Shown: positions 35,926 through 46,454 of the stretch, one piece after another | Position numbering within the stretch: position 1 is the first letter of the stretch | How the letters are laid out: each line of letters begins with the position of its first letter | Assembly: GCA_018222585.1 (NCBI GenBank) | Contig: JAAFAB010000003.1 | Span: forward strand, 313,781-377,780 | Length of the DNA: 64,000 nucleotides | Direction of reading: 5' to 3' | Source of the DNA: Paracoccaceae bacterium | GTDB lineage: Bacteria; Pseudomonadota; Alphaproteobacteria; Rhodobacterales; Rhodobacteraceae | Program-made: the position numbers and the translations under genes | The notes under the pieces: model-generated | What the model saw: the letters and a program-made list of their open reading frames with translations, nothing else | Databases searched by the model: none | Told to the model about the DNA's origin: nothing

Positions 35926-36634
35926 CGACCGCGGCCTTCTGGGCGGCAACCAGCTCAGCCACGCCTTTCTCGGCCAGATCCATCAACTGATTCATCTGGT
36001 CGCGCGAGAAGACAGAGCCCTCGGCGGACATCTGCACTTCGATCAGCTTGCCCGAGCCGGTCATGATGAAGTTGCCGTCGACGCCGGCTTCGCTGTCCTC
36101 GGGATAGTCGAGGTCCAGCACCGGCTGACCGGCATAGATGCCACAGCTGACGGCGGCAACCGGATCGACCAGCGGGTCGGAGGTGATGGCGCCGGTCTTC
36201 AGCAGCTTGTTGACGGCCAGTTTCAGGGCCACCCAACCGCCGGTGATCGACGCGCAACGGGTGCCGCCATCGGCCTGGATGACATCGCAGTCGACAGTGA
36301 TCTGACGTTCCCCAAGCGCGACTCGATCCACGCCAGCCCGCAGGGATCGACCGATAAGGCGTTGAATTTCAACGGTTCTTCCGCCCTGTTTGCCTGCGGT
36401 AGCCTCGCGCCGCATCCGCGAGGTGGTCGAGCGCGGCAGCATCCCGTATTCCGCCGTCACCCAGCCCAGGCCCGAGCCCTTGACGAAGGGCGGCACGCGC
36501 TCTTCCAGGGTGGCGGTGCACAGCACATGGGTGTCGCCCACCTTGATCAGGCAGGAGCCTTCGGCGTGTTTCGTGACCCCGGTCTCGATTGAAACCGGAC
36601 GCATTTCGCTTAAATCTCTTCCAGACGGTCGCAT
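35918..36634 (-). CDS. rph: Ribonuclease PH
   Basis: RNase PH trims tRNA 3' ends phosphorolytically. The 238-residue protein starts [19 protein letters not shown], with a start positioned as in homologues. [17 protein letters not shown], the active-site [10 protein letters not shown] and [17 protein letters not shown] are all present. It is the first gene of the leftward operon and is divergent from hrcA. Confidence 0.96.
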   Translation of the reverse strand: MRPSGRDLSEMRPVSIETGVTKHAEGSCLIKVGDTHVLCTATLEERVPPFVKGSGLGWVTAEYGMLPRSTTSRMRREATAGKQGGRTVEIQRLIGRSLRAGVDRVALGERQITVDCDVIQADGGTRCASITGGWVALKLAVNKLLKTGAITSDPLVDPVAAVSCGIYAGQPVLDLDYPEDSEAGVDGNFIMTGSGKLIEVQMSAEGSVFSRDQMNQLMDLAEKGVAELVAAQKAAVDA

Positions 36635-36743
36635 GATAACCCCTTTTGCTTGTCGCCGTGATAGGCAGGCAGGGCCGGGTAAGGCAAGCCCCGTTGACCT
36701 TTGGCGACCACCGACTTTAATGGCTCTTCGCAAGAGAGACCCC

Positions 36744-37799
36744 ATGCCGGACAAGACCACGATCCTCGAAGAAATGAACGACCGCTCGCGGGAAGTGTTC
36801 CGCCGGGTGGTCGAGGGCTACCTTGAAAACGGTGAACCCGTCGGGTCGCGGTCGCTCACCCGCGTGATGAGCGAGAAGGTCTCGGCCGCCACCATCCGCA
36901 ACGTGATGCAGGACCTGGAATACATGGGGCTGCTGGACAGCCCCCATGTCAGCGCCGGACGGGTGCCGACGCAGCAGGGGCTGCGGATGTTCGTCGACGG
37001 CCTGCTGGAAGTGGGCGACCTTGACCCGACAGAGCGGCAGAAGATCGACGCCACGGTGGGCAATGGCGGCGACATGGGCGGTCTGCTGGATCGCATCGGG
37101 TCGGCGCTCAGCCTGGCGACCCATGGCGCCAGCCTCGTGCTGACGCCCAAGCACGAGGCGCCGATCAAGCATATCGAATTCGTCAGCCTCGGCCCCGAAC
37201 GGGCGCTGGTGGTGCTGGTCTTCGGCGATGGCCACGTGGAAAACCGCCTGTTCACCCCGCCGCCGGGTCAGACCCCCAGCTCGATGCGCGAGGCGGCGAA
37301 CTTCCTGAATGCGGCGCTGGAGGGCAAGACGCTGTCCGAGGCGAAGAGCGCCGTTTCACGTGAAATCGAGGCGCGGCGCCAGCAGATCGACGGGCTGGCC
37401 CGGGCGCTGGTGGAAAGCGGCGCGGCCATCTGGGAGGGCGAGGGCGATTTCGGCGAACGTCTCATCGTGCGCGGCCGCTCGAACCTGCTGGACAGCCAGG
37501 AAGCGGACCTGGATCGCATCCGCAGCCTGTTCGATGACCTCGAACGCAAGCGCGACATCGCCGAATTCCTCGAACTGACCGAAGAGGGAGAGGGAGTCCG
37601 TATTTTTATCGGTTCCGAGAACAAACTTTTCTCACTTTCGGGTTCCTCTCTGGTGGTCTCTCCATATATGAACGCTGACCGGAAGATCATCGGTGCGGTC
37701 GGGGTCATCGGGCCCACGCGGCTCAACTACGGGCGCATCGTTCCGATTGTTGATTACACGGCGCAGCTGGTCGGGCGGATGCTGACGGACCGGCGCTAG
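36744..37799 (+). CDS. hrcA: Heat-inducible transcription repressor HrcA
   Basis: HrcA represses groESL-type genes through CIRCE elements. The 351-residue protein has the winged-helix start ([39 protein letters not shown]) and the GAF-like core ending [27 protein letters not shown] precedes the ATG at 36744 with good spacing; the ATG at 36720 has none. No CIRCE (TTAGCACTC-N9-GAGTGCTAA) was seen upstream. A 13/16 parS-like sequence lies within it at 37352-37367. Confidence 0.94.
   Translation: MPDKTTILEEMNDRSREVFRRVVEGYLENGEPVGSRSLTRVMSEKVSAATIRNVMQDLEYMGLLDSPHVSAGRVPTQQGLRMFVDGLLEVGDLDPTERQKIDATVGNGGDMGGLLDRIGSALSLATHGASLVLTPKHEAPIKHIEFVSLGPERALVVLVFGDGHVENRLFTPPPGQTPSSMREAANFLNAALEGKTLSEAKSAVSREIEARRQQIDGLARALVESGAAIWEGEGDFGERLIVRGRSNLLDSQEADLDRIRSLFDDLERKRDIAEFLELTEEGEGVRIFIGSENKLFSLSGSSLVVSPYMNADRKIIGAVGVIGPTRLNYGRIVPIVDYTAQLVGRMLTDRR
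37352..37367. other. Degenerate parS-like sequence inside hrcA
   Basis: CGTTTCACGTGAAATC keeps the central GTTTCACGTGAAA core but differs from parS at three outer bases. It lies about 11 kb from the origin. ParB binding is uncertain. Confidence 0.45.
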
Positions 37800-37817
37800 G
37801 CCGAGATGAGGTGAAAG

Positions 37818-38375
37818 ATGGCAGAGCCGAAGGACGAAGAGTTCCTGGACGATATCGAACAGGCCGAAGCCGAGGCCTATGAAGTCGAGATCGAGGAGAT
37901 CGACGGCGACGAGGCCGAGATCGAGTCCCTGCGCGCCGAGCGGGACGAGATGAAGGACAAGTGGATGCGCGCGCTGGCGGATGCCGAGAACGCCCGCAAG
38001 CGCGCCGACAAGCAGCGTCGCGAGGCCGAGAACTACGGCGGCTCCAAGCTGTCGCGCGACATGCTGCCGGTCTACGACAATCTCAAGCGCGCGGTCGAGG
38101 CCATGGGCGAGAAGACCGAGGAGAACGCGCCGCTCTTCGAGGGTATCGAGCTGACGATGCGCGAACTGCTGAACACCTTCCGCAAGCACGGCATCGAGCC
38201 GATTGCGCCGGAGGTTGGCGACAAGTTCGATCCCAACGTCCACGAAGCGATGTTCGAAGCCCCGGTGCCCGGCACCAGGGCGGGCGAGATCATCCAGGTC
38301 TCGGCCGAGGGCTTCATGCTGCACGACCGCCTTCTGCGCCCCGCGCAGGTGGGTGTGTCCAGCTTCACAGGCTGA
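37818..38375 (+). CDS. grpE: Nucleotide exchange factor GrpE
   Basis: GrpE releases ADP from DnaK. The 185-residue protein has an acidic, coiled-coil N-terminal half (about residues 30-75), then DAENARKRADKQRREAENYG, LPVYDNLKRAVEA and the C-terminal beta domain with FDPNVHEAMFEAP and LHDRLLRPAQVGV. It lies 18 bp after hrcA, the normal hrcA-grpE pair; dnaK is not in the window. Confidence 0.95.
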   Translation: MAEPKDEEFLDDIEQAEAEAYEVEIEEIDGDEAEIESLRAERDEMKDKWMRALADAENARKRADKQRREAENYGGSKLSRDMLPVYDNLKRAVEAMGEKTEENAPLFEGIELTMRELLNTFRKHGIEPIAPEVGDKFDPNVHEAMFEAPVPGTRAGEIIQVSAEGFMLHDRLLRPAQVGVSSFTG

Positions 38376-38376
38376 T

Positions 38377-38397
38377 TTCGCCCCCTGCAGGGGCGAA
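38377..38397 (+). terminator. Hairpin right after grpE
   Basis: TTCGCCCC and GGGGCGAA form a perfect 8-bp stem with loop CTGCA, one base after the stop codon. No T run. Confidence 0.55.
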
Positions 38398-38398
38398 G

Positions 38399-38482
38399 CC
38401 TCCGGCGGGAGGTATTTGTAGCCGTCGAATAGATGTAAGGGCCTCTTATCTCCATTCGATGGCTGAAAATACTCCGGGGGAG
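38399..38482. repeat. Long imperfect inverted repeat
   Basis: Two arms of about 40 bases (38399-38439 and 38445-38482) are mostly complementary: CTCCGGCGGGAGGTATTTG... against ...CTGAAAATACTCCGGGGGAG, with GTCGAATAGATG facing TCCATTCGAT. The whole could fold into one extended hairpin. CTCCGGCGGGAG-TATTT type sequences are frequent between genes in Rhodobacterales, so this is probably a dispersed REP-like unit. Confidence 0.7.
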
Positions 38483-38494
38483 TCTCCAACGGAG

Positions 38495-38612
38495 ACGGGG
38501 GCAGAGCCCCCTCAACCTTTCCATTTGTCGCCATCGGCGACCGGGGGGCAGAGCCCCCTCAACCTTTCCATTTGTCGCCATCCGGCGACCGGCGGGCAGA
38601 CCCCCCTCACCA
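38495..38612. repeat. Tandem repeat, 47-48 bp period
   Basis: The unit begins GCAGAGCCCCCTCAACC and includes TTTCCATTTGTCGCCAT and a CGGCGACC end. Copies start at 38501 and 38548, and a partial one at 38596 (GCAGACCCCCCTCACC). No coding reading is convincing. Confidence 0.75.
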
Positions 38613-38621
38613 GATCCCAGA

Positions 38622-38653
38622 AGGCGCCCCGGTTTCCCGGCGGCGCCTTTTTT
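38622..38653 (+). terminator. Rho-independent terminator at the end of the grpE region
   Basis: AGGCGCC and GGCGCCT, with an inner CCGG/CCGG stem, are followed by six T. The T run covers the stop codon of the convergent peptidase gene. Confidence 0.85.
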
Positions 38654-39854
38654 AGGTCTCCAGCCCCGACATGGCCAGGATCGCGGCCATCACGGCGTAG
38701 ATCCCGCGCAGGCTCAACTCCGGTTCGGTGTCGATCCATTCATCCAGCGTATGCGCCCGGCCGCCGGTGCCGCCGGAACCGATGCAGATCGCCGGGACCC
38801 CCAGCGACATGGGGATATTGGCATCGGTCGAGCTGACACGGAACGCGGGCTCGAAACCGAAGGCGCGGACAGCCTCGGCGCTCGCCTTGTGGATCGCCTC
38901 TTCCGGTGCGGTGCGGCCTGCGGGGCGGTTGCCCAGCACATCGAAACGCGCGGTGACCTCGCCCTTGGAGGTGTCGTTGCGATTGTTTTCCAGCGTCAGG
39001 GCGTCTTCAACCAGCGTGCGCATCTGGGCATCCAGTGCATCCAGCGCCTCGGGGTCGACCGAGCGCATGTCGATATCCACGTAGACCTGTTCCGGGATGG
39101 CGTTGATCGAGGTGCCGCCGCCGAGGATCGACAGGTTCAGCGTGGTCTTCGGCTCGTCCGGCAACTCGATCCGGGCGAAGCCGGCGGCGAATTCGGCCAG
39201 GGCATTGGCCGGGTTCACGATACCGAAATCGCCGAAGCTGTGGCCCCCCGGACCTTCGAACAGCACCCGATAGCGGTAAGAGCCGACGCCGCGGTCCACC
39301 AGCTCGGGCGTTTCCAGTCCGTCTACGGTGAAGAAGCTGCCGATCTGCGGCCCCAGCGGGTTCTCGTTGAAGAGGTAGCGGATGCCGCGCAGGTCGCCCA
39401 CGCCTTCCTCGCCGACGTTGCCGACGAAGAGGATGTCGTTCTGCGGCGTGATCCCGGCGGCCTTCATGGCGCGGATGATCGACAGGTTCACCGCCAGCGC
39501 ACGGGTGTCATCCCCGACGCCCGGCGCGAACAGCTTGGTGCCCTCGCGGCGCACGGTCACGTCGGTGCCCTCGGGGAAAACCGTGTCCAGGTGGGCCGCG
39601 ACGGCGACCATGGCGCCATTGCCCGAGCCCCGGTAGATGCCATGGGCATTGCCGATGCCGTCGATCTGAACGTCTTCCAGACCGGCCTCGCGCAGCATCT
39701 CGGCATAGGCCCTGGCCTTTTCCTCTTCCATGAAGGGGGGCGCGGGGATCTCGGTCAGGGTGACGATCTCTTCCACCATGCGGTCATGGTCGGCCCGCAG
39801 CAGTTCCTGCGCGTGCTTCACCTTGGGGTGAGACAGAATATCGTTCATTTCCAT
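38652..39854 (-). CDS. M20/M25/M40-family metallopeptidase (peptidase T-like)
   Basis: The 400-residue cytoplasmic enzyme shows the M20 metal-site order: VAAHLDTVFPEG (His, Asp), GVGDDTRALAV (bridging Asp), NVGEEGVGDLRG (catalytic/ligand Glu pair), and the distal His in GGRAHTLDEWID. The dimerisation domain contains LGGGTSINAIPEQ. It probably hydrolyses small peptides or amidated amino acids. It follows mutS in the same leftward direction with a 19-bp gap. Confidence 0.9.
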   Translation of the reverse strand: MEMNDILSHPKVKHAQELLRADHDRMVEEIVTLTEIPAPPFMEEEKARAYAEMLREAGLEDVQIDGIGNAHGIYRGSGNGAMVAVAAHLDTVFPEGTDVTVRREGTKLFAPGVGDDTRALAVNLSIIRAMKAAGITPQNDILFVGNVGEEGVGDLRGIRYLFNENPLGPQIGSFFTVDGLETPELVDRGVGSYRYRVLFEGPGGHSFGDFGIVNPANALAEFAAGFARIELPDEPKTTLNLSILGGGTSINAIPEQVYVDIDMRSVDPEALDALDAQMRTLVEDALTLENNRNDTSKGEVTARFDVLGNRPAGRTAPEEAIHKASAEAVRAFGFEPAFRVSSTDANIPMSLGVPAICIGSGGTGGRAHTLDEWIDTEPELSLRGIYAVMAAILAMSGLET

Positions 39855-39873
39855 TGTCTTATCCTTCCTTGCC

Positions 39874-42528
39874 TCAGGCGCGAGAGGCGTCTTTCAGCCG
39901 ATACAGCATCTCCAGCGCCTCACGCGGAGAGAGGTCGTCGGGTGTCACGCCCTCCAACAACTCGGCCACGGCGCGGATGTGTTCGGGCACTTTCGCCTGG
40001 CTCGGGGATGGGGCAGGCGCGGCGGCGAAGAGCGGCAGGTCGTCGATCACCGCCTTGGGTCCGGCGCCCTTGCGGTCGTTGTCCTCGAGCGAGGCCAGAA
40101 CTTCGCGCGCGCGGTTGACCACGCTTTCCGGCAGCCCCGCCAGCTTCGCCACCTGCACCCCGTAAGAGCGGTCCGCGGCGCCCATGCGCACCTCGTGCAT
40201 GAAGATCACCTCGCCCTCGTGTTCGCGCACGGTGACGGTGGCGTTTTCCACCCCGTCGAGGCGTTTCGAAAGCTCGGTCATCTCGTGGTAATGGGTGGCG
40301 AAGAGGGCGCGGGCGCGGTTGACCTCGTGCAGGTGTTCCATGGTCGCCCAGGCGATCGACAACCCGTCATAGGTGGCGGTGCCGCGGCCGATCTCGTCCA
40401 GGATCACCAGCGCGCGGTCGTCGGCCTGGTTGAGGATGGCGGCGGTTTCCACCATCTCGACCATGAAGGTCGAGCGGCCCCGGGCAAGGTCGTCCGAGGC
40501 GCCGACGCGGCTGAAGATCTGGCTGACCAGGCCGATATGGGCCGTCGTGGCGGGCACATGGCTGCCCATCTGGGCCAGCAGGGCAATCAGCGCGTTCTGG
40601 CGCAGGAAGGTCGATTTACCGGCCATGTTGGGGCCGGTCAGCAGCCAGATCGCGGCGGCCTCGCCTGCGGGCAGCAGGGCGCAATCATTGGCGATGAAGG
40701 GCGCGCCTTCCCGCTTCAGCGCCTGTTCGACGACCGGATGGCGGCCACCCTCGATTTCCAGCCGGCGTGACATGTCGACGCGCGGGCGCACCCAGTCCTC
40801 GGCGCGGGACAGGTCGGCCAGCGCGGTGGCGAGGTCGAACTCTGCCAGCGCGCGGCTGAGGCGGGTGATCTCGGGCGCGGAGTCCAGGATCGCCTCGCGC
40901 AGCTGCGCGTAAAGCCGCAGCTCGATCCCCTGCGCCTGGCCGGCAGCGTTCAGGATGCGGGTCTCCAGCGAGGTCAGGTCGGGCGTGGTAAAGCGCACCT
41001 GGTTGGCAGTGGTCTGGCGGTGCTTGAAGGCGTCTGAATGCGGCGGATTCAGCATCTTGTCGGCATGGGTCGCGGTGACCTCGATGAAGTAGCCCAAGAC
41101 ATTGTTATGCTTGATCTTCAGAGAGGAAATGCCGGTCTCTTCCGCGTATTGGCTCTGCATCGAGGCGATGACGCCACGACCCTCGTCGCGCAGCTTGCGC
41201 ACCTCGTCCAGCTCGGCGTCGTAGCCGGGCGCGATGAAGCCGCCATCGCGGGCCAGAAGGGGCGGTTCGGCAACCAGCGAGACGTCGAGCAGGGCCAGCA
41301 GCTCTTCCAGCCCCGACAGGCCCTGCGCGCTTTCGGCCAGCAGGGCGGGCAATTGCACATCCGACAGGCGGGCCGCCAGTACCTCGGCCTGGCCCAGGGC
41401 GTTGCGGATCGCGGCAAGGTCGCGGGGGCCGCCCCGGTCCAGAGACAGACGCGACAGGGCGCGGTCGAGGTCGGGCACCTTGCGCAGGCTGTCGCGCAGA
41501 TCTTCGGACAGACGGGTATGGTCGCAGGCGAAATCCACCGCATCCAGCCGTGCGGTGATCACCGGCAGCGCGCGCGAGGGCGAGGAGATGCGCCGCTCCA
41601 TCAGGCGGGCGCCGACAGCCGTCACCGTGCGGTCGATCGAGGCCAGAAGCGAGCCGGCGCGGGCGCCGTTCATCGCATGGGTGATCTCCAGGTTGCGGCG
41701 GGTGGCGGCGTCGATCTGCACATTGCCATCCAGCGCCTCGCGTTGCGGCGGGCGCAGCAGGGGCAGTTTGCCCTTCTGGGTGATCTCCAGGTAGTCGACC
41801 ACCGCGCCCATGGCAGAGACCTCGGCACGGGAGAAGCTGCCGAAGCTTTCAAGCGTGCCGACCTTGAAGAGATCCGTCAGCCGGGTCTGCGCGCCCGAGC
41901 TGTCGAAGCTGCCGCGCGACAGGGGCGTCAGAGAGATGCCGAAGTCGTCCACCAGCGCGCGCGCCTCGGCCTCGTCGGCCTCGCTGACCAGCAACTCGGA
42001 GGGAGTAAGCCGGGCCAGTTCCGGCCCCAGTTTCACCGCCGCCATGGGCATCACGTGAAACGCCCCGGTGGAGATATCGACCCAGGCCAGGGCGCTTTCG
42101 CCGCGCACGGTGGAAAAAGCCGCCAGGAAGTTGTGGCGGCGGGCTTCCAGCAGGGAGTCCTCGGTCAGGGTGCCGGGGGTCACCAGCCGCACGACATCGC
42201 GGCGCACCACGGATTTGCTGCCGCGCTTCTTCGCTTCGGCGGGGTCCTCCATCTGCTCGCAGACGGCGACGCGGAACCCCTTGCGGATCAGCGTCAGCAG
42301 GTAGTTTTCCGCCGCATGGACGGGTACGCCGCACATCGGGATGTCCTCGCCCAGGTGCTTGCCACGCTTGGTCAGCGCGATGTCCAGCGCGCTGGCGGCG
42401 GCCTCGGCATCGGCAAAGAACATCTCGTAGAAATCGCCCATGCGGTAGAACAGCAGGGCGTGCGGATATTGTTCCTTTATTTCAAGGTATTGCGCCATCA
42501 TCGGCGTGACGTTGGCAGCTTGGTTCAT
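39874..42528 (-). CDS. mutS: DNA mismatch repair protein MutS
   Basis: The 884-residue MutS starts [20 protein letters not shown] with GAGGGG upstream. [11 protein letters not shown] contains the mismatch-contacting Phe-x-Glu. The ATPase has [16 protein letters not shown] and [16 protein letters not shown]. The C-terminal [13 protein letters not shown] tail is present. The longer frame to 42660 runs into the maeB leader and was not used. A 12/16 parS-like sequence lies at about 42047-42062. It is divergent from maeB. Confidence 0.97.
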   Translation of the reverse strand: MNQAANVTPMMAQYLEIKEQYPHALLFYRMGDFYEMFFADAEAAASALDIALTKRGKHLGEDIPMCGVPVHAAENYLLTLIRKGFRVAVCEQMEDPAEAKKRGSKSVVRRDVVRLVTPGTLTEDSLLEARRHNFLAAFSTVRGESALAWVDISTGAFHVMPMAAVKLGPELARLTPSELLVSEADEAEARALVDDFGISLTPLSRGSFDSSGAQTRLTDLFKVGTLESFGSFSRAEVSAMGAVVDYLEITQKGKLPLLRPPQREALDGNVQIDAATRRNLEITHAMNGARAGSLLASIDRTVTAVGARLMERRISSPSRALPVITARLDAVDFACDHTRLSEDLRDSLRKVPDLDRALSRLSLDRGGPRDLAAIRNALGQAEVLAARLSDVQLPALLAESAQGLSGLEELLALLDVSLVAEPPLLARDGGFIAPGYDAELDEVRKLRDEGRGVIASMQSQYAEETGISSLKIKHNNVLGYFIEVTATHADKMLNPPHSDAFKHRQTTANQVRFTTPDLTSLETRILNAAGQAQGIELRLYAQLREAILDSAPEITRLSRALAEFDLATALADLSRAEDWVRPRVDMSRRLEIEGGRHPVVEQALKREGAPFIANDCALLPAGEAAAIWLLTGPNMAGKSTFLRQNALIALLAQMGSHVPATTAHIGLVSQIFSRVGASDDLARGRSTFMVEMVETAAILNQADDRALVILDEIGRGTATYDGLSIAWATMEHLHEVNRARALFATHYHEMTELSKRLDGVENATVTVREHEGEVIFMHEVRMGAADRSYGVQVAKLAGLPESVVNRAREVLASLEDNDRKGAGPKAVIDDLPLFAAAPAPSPSQAKVPEHIRAVAELLEGVTPDDLSPREALEMLYRLKDASRA

Positions 42529-42652
42529 GGGGCCCCTCAAGTCTTTCCGGGAACTTACAAGTGCGGGATGGTTGACGAAAGGCGAAACCTTCGCCCAGTT
42601 GTCGGGTCGGCGGGCGTTGTGTAAGACGCCATGGCCGTTAAGGGAGAGCACC

Positions 42653-44908
42653 ATGTCCAAGAGCCGGATCAGCCGCGAAGACGCGCTGGCGTTTCACCTC
42701 GAACCGACCCCCGGGAAATTCGAGATCAAGGCCACGGTGCCGATGACCACCCAGCGGGATCTCTCGCTGGCCTACAGCCCCGGCGTGGCCGTCCCCTGCG
42801 AAGAGATCGCCGAGAGCCCGGAAACCGCCTATGACTATACCAACAAGGGCAACCTGGTGGCCGTGGTGTCCAACGGCACGGCGGTGCTCGGCCTCGGCAA
42901 CCTCGGGGCGCTGGCCTCCAAGCCGGTGATGGAGGGCAAGTCGGTGCTCTTCAAGCGCTTCGCCGACGTGAACAGCATCGACATCGAGCTGGACACCGAG
43001 GACCCGGAAGAGATCATCAAGGCCGTGCGTCTGATGGCGCCGACCTTCGGCGGCATCAACCTGGAAGACATCAAGGCGCCCGAATGCTTCATCATCGAGC
43101 AGCGTCTGAAGGAAGAATGCGATATCCCGGTCTTCCACGACGACCAGCACGGCACCGCCGTGATCTGCGCCGCCGGGTTGATCAACGCGCTGCATATCAG
43201 CGGCAAGCGGATCGAGGACGTGAAGATCGTGCTGAACGGGGCAGGGGCCGCCGGTATCGCCTGTCTCGAACTGCTGAAGTCCATGGGCGCGCGTCATGAC
43301 AACTGCATCATGTGCGACACCAAGGGCGTGATCTACCAGGGCCGCAAGGAAGGCATGAACCAGTGGAAGTCGGCCCATGCCGCCAACACCAGCGCCCGCA
43401 CGCTGGCCGAGGCGATGGAGGGGGCCGATGTCTTCCTGGGGGTGTCCGTCAAGGGTGCCGTGACGCAGGAGATGGTCAAGTCCATGGGCGCCAATGCCGT
43501 GATCTTCGCCATGGCCAACCCCGACCCCGAGATCACCCCGGAAGAGGTGCACGAGGTGCGCGAGGACGTGATCGTCGCCACCGGCCGTTCGGATTACCCG
43601 AACCAGGTCAACAACGTGCTGGGCTTCCCCTACCTGTTCCGTGGCGCGCTGGACATCCACGCCCGCGCCATCAACGACGAGATGAAGATCGCCTGTGCCG
43701 AGGCGCTGGCCGCCCTCGCGCGTCAGGACGTGCCGGACGAGGTCGCCATGGCCTATGGCCGGGCACTGACCTTCGGGCGCGATTACATCATCCCGACGCC
43801 CTTCGACCCGCGGCTGATCTACATGATCCCGCCTGCCGTCGCCCAGGCGGGGATGGAGACCGGCGCCGCACGCCGTCCCATTGTCGACATGGACGGCTAC
43901 GAGCAGGCGCTGAAGGCTCGTCTGGATCCGACCGCGACCATCCTGCGCGCGCTGCACGCCCGGGCCCGCCATGCTCAGGCGCGGATGATCTTTGCAGAGG
44001 GCGATGACCCGCGCGTGTTGCGCGCCGCCGTCAGCTACCAGCGCAACGGTCTGGGCGAGGCCATCGTCGTCGGTCGCGAGGCCGACGTGAAGGCCAAGCT
44101 GGAGGCCGCCGGGCTTGGCGACGCGGTGGACGAGCTGCAGGTCGTCAATGCGGCCAATACGGAATATCTCTCCGAATACAAGGACTTCCTCTACCAGCGC
44201 CTGCAGCGCAAGGGTGTCGACCAGCAGGATGTTCACCGTCTTGCCGCGCGTGATCGCCATGTCTTCGCGGCGCTGATGCTGGCCCATGGCCATGGCGATG
44301 CGATGATTACCGGCGCGACCCGCAAGTCAGCGCATGTGATGGAGCTGATCAACCATGTCTTCGACGCCGGCCCCAAGGATGGCGCGGTGGGTACCACCGC
44401 CGTGCTGCTGAACGGGCGCATCGTGCTGATCTCGGACACGCTGGTGCATGAATGGCCGGACGAGAACGACCTGGCCGACATCGCCGAACGCTCTGCCGGG
44501 GTCGCCCGCGACCTGGGGCTTGAACCGCGTGTCGCCTTCGTCAGCTTCTCGACCTTCGGCTACCCGGTTTCCGAGCGGGCCGAGAAGATGCACCTGGCGC
44601 CGAAGGTGCTCGAGTCGCGCGGTGTCGACTTCGAGTTCGAAGGCGAGATGACCGTGGACGTGGCGCTGAATGCCCGTTCGCGGGCCAACTACCCGTTCTC
44701 GCGCCTGACCGACAATGCCAACGTGCTGGTGGTGCCGGCGCGGCATTCGGCCTCGATCTCGGTCAAGATGATGCAGGAGATGGCAGGCGCCACGGTGATC
44801 GGCCCGATCCTCTCGGGCGTCGACAAGCCGGTTCAGATCTGCTCGACCGGCTCGACGGTGAACGACATCCTCAACATGGCGATCATGGCCGCCTGCAAGG
44901 TGAAGTAA
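42653..44908 (+). CDS. maeB: NADP-dependent malic enzyme with phosphotransacetylase-like domain
   Basis: The 751-residue two-domain MaeB converts malate to pyruvate with CO2 and NADPH. The N-terminal malic domain has [44 protein letters not shown] and the NAD(P) loop [14 protein letters not shown]. From about residue 435 a PTA-like domain follows, which is regulatory rather than catalytic in characterised homologues. AGGGAGAG precedes the ATG at 42653. The stop shares a base with the next ATG (TAATG), so the kinase is coupled. Confidence 0.95.
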   Translation: MSKSRISREDALAFHLEPTPGKFEIKATVPMTTQRDLSLAYSPGVAVPCEEIAESPETAYDYTNKGNLVAVVSNGTAVLGLGNLGALASKPVMEGKSVLFKRFADVNSIDIELDTEDPEEIIKAVRLMAPTFGGINLEDIKAPECFIIEQRLKEECDIPVFHDDQHGTAVICAAGLINALHISGKRIEDVKIVLNGAGAAGIACLELLKSMGARHDNCIMCDTKGVIYQGRKEGMNQWKSAHAANTSARTLAEAMEGADVFLGVSVKGAVTQEMVKSMGANAVIFAMANPDPEITPEEVHEVREDVIVATGRSDYPNQVNNVLGFPYLFRGALDIHARAINDEMKIACAEALAALARQDVPDEVAMAYGRALTFGRDYIIPTPFDPRLIYMIPPAVAQAGMETGAARRPIVDMDGYEQALKARLDPTATILRALHARARHAQARMIFAEGDDPRVLRAAVSYQRNGLGEAIVVGREADVKAKLEAAGLGDAVDELQVVNAANTEYLSEYKDFLYQRLQRKGVDQQDVHRLAARDRHVFAALMLAHGHGDAMITGATRKSAHVMELINHVFDAGPKDGAVGTTAVLLNGRIVLISDTLVHEWPDENDLADIAERSAGVARDLGLEPRVAFVSFSTFGYPVSERAEKMHLAPKVLESRGVDFEFEGEMTVDVALNARSRANYPFSRLTDNANVLVVPARHSASISVKMMQEMAGATVIGPILSGVDKPVQICSTGSTVNDILNMAIMAACKVK

Positions 44909-45765
44909 TGGCGGTCTGGAACCTCGGTTCGGTCAACGCGGATCTCGTCTTTCAGGTGCCGCACCTGCCGGTCCCCGGCGAGACCCTCGCCGCGACGGGG
45001 TTTTCCCGTGGTCTGGGCGGGAAGGGGGCGAACATGTCCGTCGCCCTGTCCCGTGCCGGCTCTCGGGTGGAACATATCGGCGCGGTGGGCGAGGACGGGG
45101 TGTGGATGAAGCAGCGGCTTCGGGGCTACGGCGTCTCGGTCACCCATCTGGCCGAGCTTGACGGCCCCTCGGGCCAGGCGGTGATCGAACTGGATGCCGA
45201 GGGCGAGAACCGCATCGTGATCCTCGCCGGGGCCAATCACCAGATCGACGAGACCGCACTGGAGGGGATCCTTTCCGGCGCCGCGCCCGGCGACTGGGCG
45301 ATCTTCCAGAACGAGACCAACGGCCTGAGGGCCTTTGCCAGTGCGGCGAAGGCGCAGGGGCTGAAGCTGGCCCATGCCGCCGCGCCCTTCGATGCCGAGG
45401 CCGTCGCGCCGCTGCTGCCCGATCTGGATCTGCTGGTGATGAACAAGGTCGAGGCCGAGCAACTTGCCGAGGCCACCGGCCAGCCGCCCGAGGCCCTGCC
45501 GGTTGCCGACGTGGTGATCACCCTCGGTGGCGATGGGGCCCGCTGGATCCACACAGATACCGGCGCGGTGCAGGATTTCGCCGCGCCGAAGGTGACTCCC
45601 GTCGACACCACCGGCGCCGGGGATACCTTTACAGGCTACCTCGTGGCGGGGCTGGAGCAGGGCATGGACATGGCCGCTGCCATCGAACTGGCCACCCGGG
45701 CCGCCGCCGTGATGGTCACCCGCCTCGGCACCGCCGACGTGATCCCGCGCCGGGACGAGCTCTAG
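44908..45765 (+). CDS. PfkB-family carbohydrate kinase
   Basis: The 285-residue kinase begins [17 protein letters not shown], with GGKGANMSVALSRAG (substrate site) and the catalytic DTTGAGDTFTGYLVAGLEQG near the C-terminus. It resembles ribokinase most, although the exact sugar is not clear from motifs. It overlaps maeB by one base. The pairing of malic enzyme with a sugar kinase may only reflect transcription. Confidence 0.88.
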   Translation: MAVWNLGSVNADLVFQVPHLPVPGETLAATGFSRGLGGKGANMSVALSRAGSRVEHIGAVGEDGVWMKQRLRGYGVSVTHLAELDGPSGQAVIELDAEGENRIVILAGANHQIDETALEGILSGAAPGDWAIFQNETNGLRAFASAAKAQGLKLAHAAAPFDAEAVAPLLPDLDLLVMNKVEAEQLAEATGQPPEALPVADVVITLGGDGARWIHTDTGAVQDFAAPKVTPVDTTGAGDTFTGYLVAGLEQGMDMAAAIELATRAAAVMVTRLGTADVIPRRDEL

Positions 45766-45844
45766 CTCACGCTTTCGTCAGAACAGGTGAGGAAAAATGC
45801 CGTCCGAGGCTGAAACCCGGGCGGCTCTTCCCCGTATCTAAGAC

Positions 45845-45868
45845 AACCGCGCCCCGCAGGGGGCGGTT
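45845..45868 (+). terminator. Hairpin after the PfkB gene
   Basis: AACCGC(G)CCCC pairs with GGGGGCGGTT around GCA, followed by TTC. One base is bulged. It is located between the kinase and the next gene's ribosome site. Confidence 0.5.
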
Positions 45869-45897
45869 TCGATTGAACCAGTAAAGGGAGGTTTCCC

Positions 45898-46308
45898 ATG
45901 AAGACGACCATTCTCGCCACCGGCCTGATCCTGACCGCCGGCACCGCCTTCGCCGATGACCACATGATGCCCATGGTCGAGGCGATGGACCAGAGCGTCG
46001 CCAATGGCGTCGTCAGCGCCGAGATGATTTCTGCCCCCGAAAACGGCTGGCTGGTGGTGCACCGCACCGATGCCGATATGGCCCCGGGCCCGGTCGTCGG
46101 CTATGCGCCGCTGCGCGCCGGTGAAAACACCGATGTCGCCGCGATCCTGCAGGAAGAGGTCGCTTCGGGCGACATGCTGATGCTGATGGTCCACTCCGAG
46201 GCCGGCGGCATGAAGACCGGTGTCTTCGAATACACGCTCGGTGCCAAGGAAGACGGCCCGATCCGCGTCGATGGCGATCTGGTGATGACCGTGGTCACCG
46301 CCGAGTGA
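45898..46308 (+). CDS. Small secreted protein, DUF7282-like
   Basis: The 136-residue product has an N-terminal signal peptide (MKTTILATGLILTAGTAFA). The mature part, about 117 residues, is a single beta-rich domain with VSAEMISAPENGWLVVHRTD and GPVVGYAPLRAGENTDVAAI. This resembles the DUF7282 domain; that assignment is by recollected pattern. It is periplasmic or extracellular, with Asp/Glu- and Met-rich content. AAAGGGAGG precedes the ATG. It is a single-gene unit ending in a strong terminator. Function unknown. Confidence 0.78.
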   Translation: MKTTILATGLILTAGTAFADDHMMPMVEAMDQSVANGVVSAEMISAPENGWLVVHRTDADMAPGPVVGYAPLRAGENTDVAAILQEEVASGDMLMLMVHSEAGGMKTGVFEYTLGAKEDGPIRVDGDLVMTVVTAE

Positions 46309-46389
46309 TGCCGCCGCGGGGCAGGGGCCTGCCTCTGTCTCGCCCGGCCCGGCCCCGGATCCTCCCACCCAGGCTCTCCGGGACCCTTG

Positions 46390-46421
46390 AAGGGGGAAGG
46401 CCGCTTGGCTTTCCCCCTTTT
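46390..46421 (+). terminator. Terminator after the secreted-protein gene
   Basis: AAGGGGGAAGGC pairs with GCTTTCCCCCTT (one mismatch) around a 6-base loop, followed by TTTT. Confidence 0.85.
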
Positions 46422-46454
46422 GCCTCCTAGCCTCGCGCAAAACCGGAGGCACAG

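Noticed and set aside
36700-36743. A CIRCE heat-shock operator upstream of hrcA
   Set aside because: No TTAGCACTC-N9-GAGTGCTAA or close variant was found in the rph-hrcA gap.
38376-38651. A CRISPR array in the repeats after grpE
   Set aside because: Only 2.3 tandem copies with no unique spacers and no cas genes; it is a simple tandem repeat.
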